NCBI GenBank assembly: GCA_019422005.1
Contig: JAHZEF010000007.1
Span: 1 to 21,562, forward strand
Direction: 5' to 3'
DNA length: 21,562 bases
DNA from: Clostridiales bacterium
GTDB lineage: Bacteria > Bacillota > Clostridia > Oscillospirales > Oscillospiraceae
The notes under the pieces are model-generated. The model was not told the DNA's origin. It saw nothing but the letters and a program-made list of their open reading frames with translations, and made no database searches. Positions 15,333 to 21,562 of this stretch are shown here, piece by piece (the first letter of the stretch is position 1; the number at the start of each line of letters is the position of its first letter). The translations under genes and the position numbers were made by a program.

Positions 15333-16931
15333 ATGAAACTGACATTTTACGGCGCAGCCAAAGCGGTCACCGGCAGCTGCCACTGCGTTGCCTGCGGAGG
15401 CCGGAAGCTTCTCGTCGACTGCGGCCTGCAGCAGGGCCGGGACGAATGGAACAACGGGGATCTGGAATTCGTCCCCAGTCTGATCGACGACGTGATCGTC
15501 ACCCATGCCCACATCGACCACACGGGGCGGATTCCCCTGCTGGTCAGGCAGGGGTTCCGCGGGAAGATCTACTGCACGCGCGTCACCGCCCAGCTGATGG
15601 GCATCATGCTGCGCGACTCCGCGCACATTCAGGAAAGCGACGCCAGGTGGAAAAACCAAAAGGGCCGCCGGGCCGGCGCCCCCGCCGTGGAGCCGCTTTA
15701 CAGCCTTGCAGATGCGGAGGCCGCCCTGGAGCTGGTGGTGCCCTGTGAATACAGCCGTGAAGTCCGGATTGACGACCACATCACCGCCCGCTTCACCGAC
15801 GCCGGGCACCTTCTGGGATCGGCCAGCGTGGAGCTTTGGCTGACGGAAAACGGCACGTCCAGAAAGCTTGTCTTCACAGGCGACCTCGGCAACGTCGGCC
15901 AGCCGATTATCCGCGACCCGCAGCCTGTCTTCGGCGCAGACTTCCTCGTTACGGAAAGCACCTACGGCGACCGGGTGCACGAGCCGCCGGTCAGCTATAC
16001 CGGCGCGCTGGCCAAATTGATCGATGAAACGCTGGGAAACGGCGGCAACGTCATCATCCCCGCCTTCGCCGTCGGCCGCACCCAGGAGCTTCTGTACTTC
16101 ATGCGGGAAATGAAGGAGCAGGGGCTGGTACGGAGCATTCCGGACTTTCAGGTCTGTGTCGACAGCCCGCTGGCCAATGAGGCCACCCGAATTTACTCCG
16201 GCGATCTCACCGGGTACCTGGACGACGAGGCGCTGGCCGCCATCCGGGAGCGGGATCTGTTCACCTTCTCCAATCTGCGCCTGATCACCGGCAGCGAGGA
16301 ATCCCGCGCGCTCAATGACGACCGGACGCCCAAGGTCATTCTTTCGGCTGCCGGCATGTGCGACGCCGGGCGGATCCGGCACCACCTGAAACATAACCTC
16401 TGGCGCCGGGAGTGCGCAGTGGTGTTTGTCGGCTATCAGGCCGAGGGTACGCTGGGCCGCGCCCTGCTGGACGGCGCCGGATCCGTCCGTCTGTTCGGCG
16501 AGGAAATCGCAGTCAACGCCCGGATCGTCAATTTCCATGGCCTTTCTTCCCATGCAGACCAGCCGCATCTGCTGGCGTGGGCGCAGAATTTCAACCCTGC
16601 GCCGCGGCAGGCCTTCGTGGTCCATGGGCAGGCGGAGGTTGCAGAGCACTTTGCGCAGCTGCTGCGGGAACACAAAATCCCCGCCCACGCGCCCAACCAC
16701 GGAGAGGTCTACGACCTGATTGAAAACCGCCTGCTGGAGCCCGGCCTGCCGCCGGTGCGGCAGAGTCCGGCCAGGGCGGCCGCCGGCGCCGCTTCCCCCG
16801 CCTTCCGCCGTCTGGAACAGACGGCGCAGAAACTGCTGGAGGTGGTGGAGCACAATCGCGGCGGCGCCAACAAGGATCTGGGCAAATTTGCCGATCAAAT
16901 CCGCGCGCTGATCGAAAAATGGGACCGATGA
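15333..16931 (+). CDS. Beta-CASP metallo-beta-lactamase-fold ribonuclease-like protein
   Basis: A 532-residue cytoplasmic protein of the CPSF73/Ysh1-like group of MBL RNA-processing nucleases. Zinc-site motifs are THAHIDHTG (57-65), DAGHLLGSAS (156-165), FTGDLG (181-186) and, after the beta-CASP insert, NFHGLSSHADQ (400-410) with VVHGQ (429-433). Beta-CASP landmarks are TESTYGDR (207-214), NVIIPAFAVGRTQELL (239-254) and SAAGMCDAGRIRHHL (338-352). All active-site residues appear present. After about residue 460 a variable tail with Ala/Pro/Arg-rich linker and a predicted helix follows. The ATG at 15333 follows GGGAGGA. It is a single-gene unit between two terminators. Family function is endo- or exonucleolytic RNA cleavage; the RNA target is unknown. 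Bacterial members are sometimes called exoribonucleases of the beta-CASP family. Confidence 0.93.
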   Translation: MKLTFYGAAKAVTGSCHCVACGGRKLLVDCGLQQGRDEWNNGDLEFVPSLIDDVIVTHAHIDHTGRIPLLVRQGFRGKIYCTRVTAQLMGIMLRDSAHIQESDARWKNQKGRRAGAPAVEPLYSLADAEAALELVVPCEYSREVRIDDHITARFTDAGHLLGSASVELWLTENGTSRKLVFTGDLGNVGQPIIRDPQPVFGADFLVTESTYGDRVHEPPVSYTGALAKLIDETLGNGGNVIIPAFAVGRTQELLYFMREMKEQGLVRSIPDFQVCVDSPLANEATRIYSGDLTGYLDDEALAAIRERDLFTFSNLRLITGSEESRALNDDRTPKVILSAAGMCDAGRIRHHLKHNLWRRECAVVFVGYQAEGTLGRALLDGAGSVRLFGEEIAVNARIVNFHGLSSHADQPHLLAWAQNFNPAPRQAFVVHGQAEVAEHFAQLLREHKIPAHAPNHGEVYDLIENRLLEPGLPPVRQSPARAAAGAASPAFRRLEQTAQKLLEVVEHNRGGANKDLGKFADQIRALIEKWDR

Positions 16932-16947
16932 CACGCGGCTCTGCAGG

Positions 16948-16987
16948 AAACCCCCGGGAACGGCTTTTCGTTCCCGGGGGTTTTTTT
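16948..16987. terminator. Strong terminator after the beta-CASP gene, shared with converging operon
   Basis: CCCCCGGGAACG (16951-16962) pairs perfectly with CGTTCCCGGGGG (16969-16980) around a 6-base loop, extended by AAA/TTT and followed by seven T on the plus strand. On the minus strand only three T follow, so it is a weaker terminator for the histidine kinase operon that converges on it. Confidence 0.93.
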
Positions 16988-17042
16988 CACTTTTCACTGC
17001 GCCGGTTCCGGAGCGCCCTGAGGCAGGGGGGCGGCGCGTCCC

Positions 17043-18329
17043 CTATCCCCCGCCATCCTGCCGATCCGGCCCCGGCTTCAGGGGAAGGTACAGCAGCACC
17101 TCGAAGACGCCCTCCCGCTGCGAAAATTCCACAGAGCCGCCGTATTTCCGCACCACGCTCCGGATGCTTTCCGTGCCGATCCCGTGATTGTCCGCATCGG
17201 GCTTGCTGGTCAGCAGCCGCCGGCCCGCGCGCCGAACCGGGCCGGCGCATGGATTTTCCATCCGCAAAACCAGCATCCCTTTGTCCGCCCGGAGGCGCAC
17301 CGTAATCCGTCTGCCGGCCGCCGGCAGCTTCCGGCAGGCCTCCAGGGCATTGTCCATGGCGTTGCTCAGCAGCGTGCATAAATCCATTTCTTCCACCGGA
17401 AGCCGTTCCGGAAGGGATACTTCCAGATCCAGCGCCGTTTCATCCAGCTCCGCCTGCGCAGCCTTGGCCGCCAGCACCACATTGGCCACGCGGTTTCTGC
17501 TGAACGTTTTTCCCGGCTTCAGAGCCGGGCTGTCCAGCAGCTGCTTCAGGTAGCCGTCCCGTTCCCCGTCCGGCAGGCCGGAGAGTGTCTCCAGATGGTT
17601 GGCCATGTCATGGCGCAGCCGGCGCACCTGCCGCTGCTGCTGCTCCAGCTGCGCATAGTAGCTGCGGCTCAGCTCGGTCATCTGCCGCTCCCGGGACAGC
17701 CGCTCATACTCGGAAAGCGTCATCATCGCATACAGCAGAGCCAGGTCAGACAGCGCCACAAACGGAAGAATCAGATAAGCAAACCGCGTTACAACCCCGG
17801 TCGCTTCCCTGCCCAGCTCATACCAGTCCCCCAGGCCGATGACAAACGCCAGCTGCGCAAACAGCGGAGCCAGGGACAGCATGCCCATCAGCGCCCACAT
17901 CCGGCGGACAAACAGCAGAATGGCCGCCCAGCACGCCAGCTTCAGGAAATCCAACGCCAGGCTTCTCCGCAGCCCGGCAATCCAGGCCGGGGCGGAATCG
18001 ATCATCATCCCCACCGAAATCAGCAGGGAGTACAAAACCGCGGCCGTGGTCAGCCGTGCCAGGGCAGGCCCCTCGCAGCAGATCAGAAACGCCGCAAAGA
18101 AAAACGGCAGCAGATACAGGGAATTTCCGTCGCCGATCCAGTAGGGCCCGCCGGCGGAAAACATCAGAACCAGCAGCAGGCAGAACCGGAGAAAGCGGCT
18201 GTTCCGCCTGGGCAGGAACCGGTCCAGCGTCCGGCCCATCAGGACGGCGCTCACAAACCAGAGAAACATGAGCAAAACGGCGGCGGCCGTCCGTACCGCA
18301 GCAGCCGCGCTCCATCCGAACCCCTGCAC
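17043..18329 (-). CDS. Sensor histidine kinase, GHKL type (AgrC-like)
   Basis: A 428-residue membrane sensor. The first 205 residues form about six hydrophobic helices, starting at about 12-32, and no extracellular domain of size is seen. A coiled segment (205-235) leads to the H-box RRLRHDMANHLETL (237-250, phospho-acceptor H240). The ATP-binding domain has the N-box DLCTLLSNAMDNALEACRK (316-334) and the G-box DNHGIGTESIRSVV (380-393); the kinase therefore looks intact. The start is a GTG at 18329, preceded by GGAG at nine bases within the end of the response regulator gene, whose stop is six bases away. AgrC-type kinases usually sense peptides; this one sits opposite a BceAB-type transporter, so an antimicrobial peptide or cell-wall signal is plausible. 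Confidence 0.92.
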   Translation of the reverse strand: MQGFGWSAAAAVRTAAAVLLMFLWFVSAVLMGRTLDRFLPRRNSRFLRFCLLLVLMFSAGGPYWIGDGNSLYLLPFFFAAFLICCEGPALARLTTAAVLYSLLISVGMMIDSAPAWIAGLRRSLALDFLKLACWAAILLFVRRMWALMGMLSLAPLFAQLAFVIGLGDWYELGREATGVVTRFAYLILPFVALSDLALLYAMMTLSEYERLSRERQMTELSRSYYAQLEQQQRQVRRLRHDMANHLETLSGLPDGERDGYLKQLLDSPALKPGKTFSRNRVANVVLAAKAAQAELDETALDLEVSLPERLPVEEMDLCTLLSNAMDNALEACRKLPAAGRRITVRLRADKGMLVLRMENPCAGPVRRAGRRLLTSKPDADNHGIGTESIRSVVRKYGGSVEFSQREGVFEVLLYLPLKPGPDRQDGGG

Positions 18330-18334
18330 GGCCC

Positions 18335-18961
18335 TTACTCCGTCATGGCGCGGGCCAGGCGCATCATGGCCTCCGCCCTGCAGCTGCGGCTCACCGGAAG
18401 CCTGGTCTCTCCCACCGCCACCTCGCCGCCCTCCACTGCGCTTACTGCCCGCGCATTGACCAGATACCGCTGGTGAATCCGCACAAAATCCGCGCCCAGA
18501 TCCTGCGCCACATCGTCCAGCCTGGCATAAAACGGGTATTCCCGCTGCGCGGTCACCACGGTCACAATCCGCCGGTCGCTGTATACATACCGGATCTCCC
18601 GCTTCGGCAGGCGGTAAATACCGTCGGCGTTGCGGAGCACATACAGCTCCGGCGCCCGCTGCTCCAGCTTCTGCCGCGCCCGCTCCAGAACCCCTGCCAG
18701 CTGTTCCGGCGCCACCGGCTTCATCAGGTACCCCAGCGCGCCCGCCTGATAGCCGTCAAAGACATAGTCGGCATATCCGGTCACAAAGATCAGAATCAGC
18801 ACGTCCAGTTCTCCCTGATGCTTTCTCGCCCAGGCCGCCGCGCCTTCTCCGGAGGAGAACTCAAAATAAGCTCCGTCATCCTGACGCAGCAGCTTCTGTA
18901 TCGCCAGCCGCAGGCAATCCCGGCTGGCCGCTTCATCGTCGCAGATCCCAATCCGCAGCAT
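18335..18961 (-). CDS. LytTR response regulator lacking the phosphoacceptor segment
   Basis: A 208-residue AgrA/LytR-type regulator. The receiver domain starts with the acidic pocket CDDE (7-10) and ends with VTGYADYVFDGYQAGALGYLMKPV, which keeps the conserved Thr/Lys (T61, K81). The middle is missing: ELDVLIL (51-57) is followed directly by IFVTG, so the phosphoacceptor Asp, the MPG loop and helix 3, about 26-30 residues, are gone without a frameshift. The LytTR DNA-binding domain (about 105-203) is complete, with REIRYVYSDRRIVTV and FVRIHQRYLVNARAV. The ATG at 18961 follows GGTGGAAG and fits the promoter position; an upstream ATG at 18991 falls at the predicted transcription start. Either a real phosphorylation-independent regulator or an assembly/sequence deletion. 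Confidence 0.9.
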   Translation of the reverse strand: MLRIGICDDEAASRDCLRLAIQKLLRQDDGAYFEFSSGEGAAAWARKHQGELDVLILIFVTGYADYVFDGYQAGALGYLMKPVAPEQLAGVLERARQKLEQRAPELYVLRNADGIYRLPKREIRYVYSDRRIVTVVTAQREYPFYARLDDVAQDLGADFVRIHQRYLVNARAVSAVEGGEVAVGETRLPVSRSCRAEAMMRLARAMTE

Positions 18962-18999
18962 TCTTCCACCCCGCTCCGCCGTTTCATCCATCAGACGTT

Positions 19000-19028
19000 A
19001 TTATAATATGCGCCGCCGGCCGCATCAA
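19000..19028 (-). promoter_or_regulatory. Promoter of the LytTR-GHKL operon
   Basis: On the minus strand TTGATG (19028-19023) and a perfect TATAAT (19005-19000) are spaced by 17 bases. Transcription would start near 18993, leaving a leader of about 32 bases to the ATG at 18961. Confidence 0.8.
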
Positions 19029-19039
19029 CTGCGGAAGCT

Positions 19040-19122
19040 CCGAATTTGACCGAAAACGCGCCGAATTTTACAACACACGCAGGCCGCATGCAGAACTTGA
19101 CGGCAAAGCTGCCAGTTTTGCC
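19040..19122. promoter_or_regulatory. Two pairs of 11-bp direct repeats, likely LytTR operator
   Basis: CCGAATTTGAC (19040-19050), CCGAATTTTAC (19061-19071), CAGAACTTGAC (19091-19101) and CCAGTTTTGCC (19112-19122) are related. Within each pair the offset is exactly 21 bp, two helical turns, which is the spacing used by AgrA/ComE/LytTR dimers; the pairs are 51 bp apart. The first repeat lies 11 bp upstream of the -35 of the regulator operon, a usual activator position. The last repeat fits least well. CGGCAAA (19101-19107) and TTTGCCG (19117-19123) also form an inverted repeat here. Confidence 0.6.
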
Positions 19123-19394
19123 GGAACAGTGCGCAGCCGGAGCCGCCGCGCGGTAAGATAGACCGGCAGTGGGGAGCGCAGCAAAGCCGTTCAGGCGCCC
19201 CGGCTGCGCACCGGCCCGGGCTGCCGCGCCCTGGCGGCGCCGGCCCTGCCTCCGGCCTTCTGCCGAACCCGGCTCCCCCAAACATCCCCAATTATGGATC
19301 CTGCGCCTTTTACCCCGCGTATCTGCCGGTCGCCGGCCCTGGCCGTCCGGCTCCGGGCGCTTGATCCGCCGGATCTCTGGAAAGGAAGATTTGT
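19123..19394. other. GC-rich gap upstream of the ABC transporter
   Basis: About 270 bases between the repeat cluster and the ATPase gene. No credible gene: the open frames here lack ribosome binding sites and are composition-driven. I see no convincing sigma-A promoter for the transporter; its transcription may start within or near the LytTR repeats. A perfect 13-bp palindrome GATCCG-C-CGGATC lies at 19363-19375, twenty bases before the ATPase start and close to its ribosome binding site. Confidence 0.4.
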
Positions 19395-20153
19395 ATGTTA
19401 ACTGTTCAGTCGCTCCGCAAAGCCTATCAGACGGGCAAAGCCCGCTATGAGGTTCTCAAGGGCGTGGACCTGACCGTGGCGCAGGGAGAATTTGTAGCCG
19501 TGATGGGCCCTTCCGGCTCCGGAAAAACCACGCTGCTCAACTGCATTTCCTGCTACATCCCCTTTGACGGCGGGCAGATCACCCTGGGCGGCCAGGCCCT
19601 TTCCGCCATGGATGAAAACGCCCTGGCCCGGATTCGGAACCAGAAGCTGGGGTTCGTATTTCAGGACTATATGCTGCTGGACGGCCTGACCGTCCGGGAC
19701 AATATTCTTCTTCCGCGCATCCTGGCAGGCCGGGTGGACAAGTCTGCGGAGGAGCGCGCCGACCTGCTCTGCAAAACCTTCGGCATCACCGCCATCCGGC
19801 AGAAGTACCCCGCCGAGATCTCCGGCGGCGAAAAACAGCGCACCGCCGTAGCCCGCGCGCTCATCAACGAGCCGCAGCTCATCCTGGCCGACGAGCCCAC
19901 AGGCAACCTGGATTCCAAATCCAGCCGCGCGGTCATCGAGGCCTTTGAACAGGCCCGGCGCGAACTGGGCGCCACCATCTTCATGGTCACGCACGACAGC
20001 TTCGCCGCCTCCTTCTGCGACCGGGTGGTTCTGCTGCAGGACGGCGTTGTATACGATACGCTGGCCCGCAGCGGCGGCAGAAGCGCTTTCCAGGATCAGC
20101 TGCTGGCCGCCATCAAACGCATGAGCGGAGGTGCCGACGATGCAAACGCTTGA
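19395..20153 (+). CDS. ABC transporter ATPase, BceA/MacB (type VII) type
   Basis: A 252-residue ATPase that partners an FtsX-type permease. Motifs are Walker A GPSGSGKT (38-45), Q-loop FQDYMLLDGLTV, signature SGGEKQR, Walker B LILADEPTGNLDSKSS and the switch histidine in MVTHD. The DEPTGNLD phrase and Q-loop are typical of the LolD/MacB/BceA group that drives mechanotransmission transporters rather than importers. The ATG at 19395 follows GGAAAGGAAG. Its end overlaps the permease gene by 14 bases. With the divergent GHKL/LytTR pair it suggests a peptide-sensing or peptide-resistance module. Confidence 0.94.
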   Translation: MLTVQSLRKAYQTGKARYEVLKGVDLTVAQGEFVAVMGPSGSGKTTLLNCISCYIPFDGGQITLGGQALSAMDENALARIRNQKLGFVFQDYMLLDGLTVRDNILLPRILAGRVDKSAEERADLLCKTFGITAIRQKYPAEISGGEKQRTAVARALINEPQLILADEPTGNLDSKSSRAVIEAFEQARRELGATIFMVTHDSFAASFCDRVVLLQDGVVYDTLARSGGRSAFQDQLLAAIKRMSGGADDANA

Positions 20154-21562
20154 AGACGTCTCCCGCACGCTGCGGCGGCGGAACCGGAAAAACTACCGTC
20201 TGCTGTGCGGATGCTGCTTTTTTTCCGTGCTTCTGATCACCGCCTATGTCACCATGATGCGCTCGCCCACGGTGCTCTCCGTCCTGCCGGAGGGCGGCGA
20301 TTCCCGCAAACAGGTGATGATGATCTTTGCGCTGGCAGTCCTGGGCTGCGCTGTATTCACCCTGTATGCTTCCGGCCTCTTTTTCCGCTCCAAGTCCCGG
20401 GAAACCGGCGTATTCCTGGCACTGGGCGCCTCCCGGCCCACGCTGCGCCGAACGCTGTACCGGGAATTGGCGGTAATCTCCCTGGGCTCCTGCGCCGCCG
20501 GCGCGCTCCTGGGCACACCGCTGGCCTGGGGGCTGTGGCAGATTTTCCGCCTGTGCGTGGTGGATACCCAGGAAATGGCCCTGTCGTTCGACCCGCAGGC
20601 CTATCTGATCGCCCTGGCCTTTTCACTGTTTGTCATCCTGATGCTCTTTTTCTCCGGCTCCCGCTTTATCCGCCGCACCAATATCATCGACATCGTCAAC
20701 GAGTCCCGGAAATCGGAGCCCATCCACGCTGTCCGGCACTGGTACGGCTGGGCAGGCATTCTGCTGATGGCCGCCGGCGGCCTTCTGGGATATTTGGTGC
20801 CCGGCTTCTGTGTCACGGTCCTGCACTGGTATCCGCCGGAAGGCTTCAGCGCCATTTTCTACGCGCCGCTGGTGGCAGGCCTTTACATGGTTCTGCTGCA
20901 CACGGTGGTCAACGGCTGGAGCCGCCGCGGGAAGGGCCGCTATCACAACATCATTTCCACCAGCATGATGAAATTCCAGGGCAGGCAGACGGTACGCAAT
21001 ATGCTGGTCATAACCGTGCTCATCGCCGGTTCCTACTTCGCGGCGTTCTACACGCCCATGCTGGGCACCGGTTCCGTCATGAGCTTCCGGCAGCGGCCGA
21101 CGGACTACGCCTATCACTGGCGGGCCGATCAGGATATCCCCGGGGAGGCGGAGGTTCGCGCTCTGGCAGAGCAGTACGGCGTAACCATTACCTCCTGGGC
21201 CCAGGCTCCCATGATCCGGCTGGGTACCGACGGCTATGAGCATGTGGAGACAGAGGGCGTCCTGGGCACCACCTGGGACGCCCAATACCGGGAGCTGCTG
21301 GCATCCGACCTGTTTCTCTCCGAATCCTCCTATGAAGCCCTGACCGGGGAATCCCTGGACCTTCCGCCCGGCGTTGTGGCAGGCATTTTCGATGCCGACG
21401 GCAGCGGGCAGGGGGTATTCGGGGGCGGTGCCACGCTGCTGACCAACCCCATTACCGGCAAAACCCTGTCGGTAACGCCCGGGGAGGGCCTGCGGAATGT
21501 GATGCTCTTCGGCCGATACGTCATGAACGACCAGGATTATGCCGCCATGTCCCAGGGGCTGC
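20140..21562 (+). CDS. FtsX-like/BceB-type ABC permease (3' end outside window)
   Basis: An open frame of 474 codons that reaches the window edge without a stop. The ATG at 20140 follows GGAGGT and overlaps the ATPase gene, as is usual for BceAB-type pairs. The N-terminal part has a basic stretch (RTLRRRNRKNYR), a first helix (about 22-40), and a second membrane region followed by SRETGVFLALGASRPTLRR, the cytoplasmic coupling-helix motif of FtsX-type permeases. Further helices near the middle (IALAFSLFVILMLFF; GWAGILLMAAGGLLGYLV; NMLVITVLIAGSYFAAFY) are followed by a large hydrophilic segment beginning around residue 315, consistent with the extracellular domain of BceB-like proteins. The rest is missing. 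Substrate could be an antimicrobial peptide; not determined. Confidence 0.9.
   Translation, partial: MQTLEDVSRTLRRRNRKNYRLLCGCCFFSVLLITAYVTMMRSPTVLSVLPEGGDSRKQVMMIFALAVLGCAVFTLYASGLFFRSKSRETGVFLALGASRPTLRRTLYRELAVISLGSCAAGALLGTPLAWGLWQIFRLCVVDTQEMALSFDPQAYLIALAFSLFVILMLFFSGSRFIRRTNIIDIVNESRKSEPIHAVRHWYGWAGILLMAAGGLLGYLVPGFCVTVLHWYPPEGFSAIFYAPLVAGLYMVLLHTVVNGWSRRGKGRYHNIISTSMMKFQGRQTVRNMLVITVLIAGSYFAAFYTPMLGTGSVMSFRQRPTDYAYHWRADQDIPGEAEVRALAEQYGVTITSWAQAPMIRLGTDGYEHVETEGVLGTTWDAQYRELLASDLFLSESSYEALTGESLDLPPGVVAGIFDADGSGQGVFGGGATLLTNPITGKTLSVTPGEGLRNVMLFGRYVMNDQDYAAMSQGL

Noticed and set aside
14967..16997. A 676-codon minus-strand open frame opposite the beta-CASP gene
   Set aside because: It crosses two terminators, has low-complexity composition and covers a plus-strand gene with all family motifs.
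18962..18991. Upstream ATG at 18991 as start of the response regulator
   Set aside because: It lies at the predicted transcription start of the TTGATG-N17-TATAAT promoter and has no Shine-Dalgarno sequence; the ATG at 18961 has one and gives the usual N-terminus MLRIGICDDE.
18991..19281. Small minus-strand open frames in the gap upstream of the regulator
   Set aside because: They cross the promoter and the repeat cluster, lack ribosome binding sites and show no conserved features.

Overview
The window reads as a chromosomal segment of a GC-rich Firmicute, most likely a gut-type member of the Clostridia such as an Oscillospiraceae relative. The evidence is two T-box riboswitches, strong AGGAGG-type ribosome binding sites, a lipoprotein-anchored sugar ABC transporter without its own ATPase, a LytTR/GHKL two-component pair and a BceAB/FtsX-type transporter. 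No rRNA, tRNA, CRISPR array, phage gene or insertion sequence was seen. The first 53 bases are pure G and look like a sequencing or assembly artefact at a contig end. The last gene runs off the right edge.

Layout. Bases 54-1594 (minus strand) hold the start of metI, then metN, behind a methionine-specifier T-box and a good sigma-A promoter. Bases 1757-7269 (plus strand) hold a second, divergent T-box with a leucine CTC specifier. It drives three tightly packed genes: a LeuA-like protein whose catalytic metal-binding motifs are all replaced, an 844-residue fusion of a xylose-isomerase-like TIM barrel with an AMP-forming acyl-CoA synthetase, and a branched-chain aminotransferase. This leucine-responsive operon is the most unusual part of the window. 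It may be an undescribed route into leucine, for example by activation of a branched-chain acid, or an accessory control system; the function is inferred, not shown.

Bases 7393-13571 (minus strand) form a six-gene catabolic operon: a lipoprotein solute-binding protein, two permeases, an Ldh2-type oxidoreductase, a HpcH/HpaI aldolase and a D-2-hydroxyacid dehydrogenase. It probably imports and breaks down a sugar acid or similar hydroxy-acid. A divergent GntR/FCD repressor gene (13717-14391) lies next to a FadR-type operator that overlaps the operon promoter. The repressor gene overlaps a metallo-beta-lactamase-fold gene that carries a one-base frameshift near 14790.

Bases 15333-16931 encode a stand-alone beta-CASP RNase-like protein with its own terminator. 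Bases 17043-19122 (minus strand) encode a LytTR response regulator and a GHKL histidine kinase. The regulator has an in-frame deletion that removes the phosphoacceptor aspartate. Its promoter is preceded by two pairs of direct repeats with the 21-bp period typical of LytTR operators. Divergent from it, 19395-21562 encodes a BceA-type ATPase and the start of its FtsX-type permease, presumably the transporter that this pair controls.
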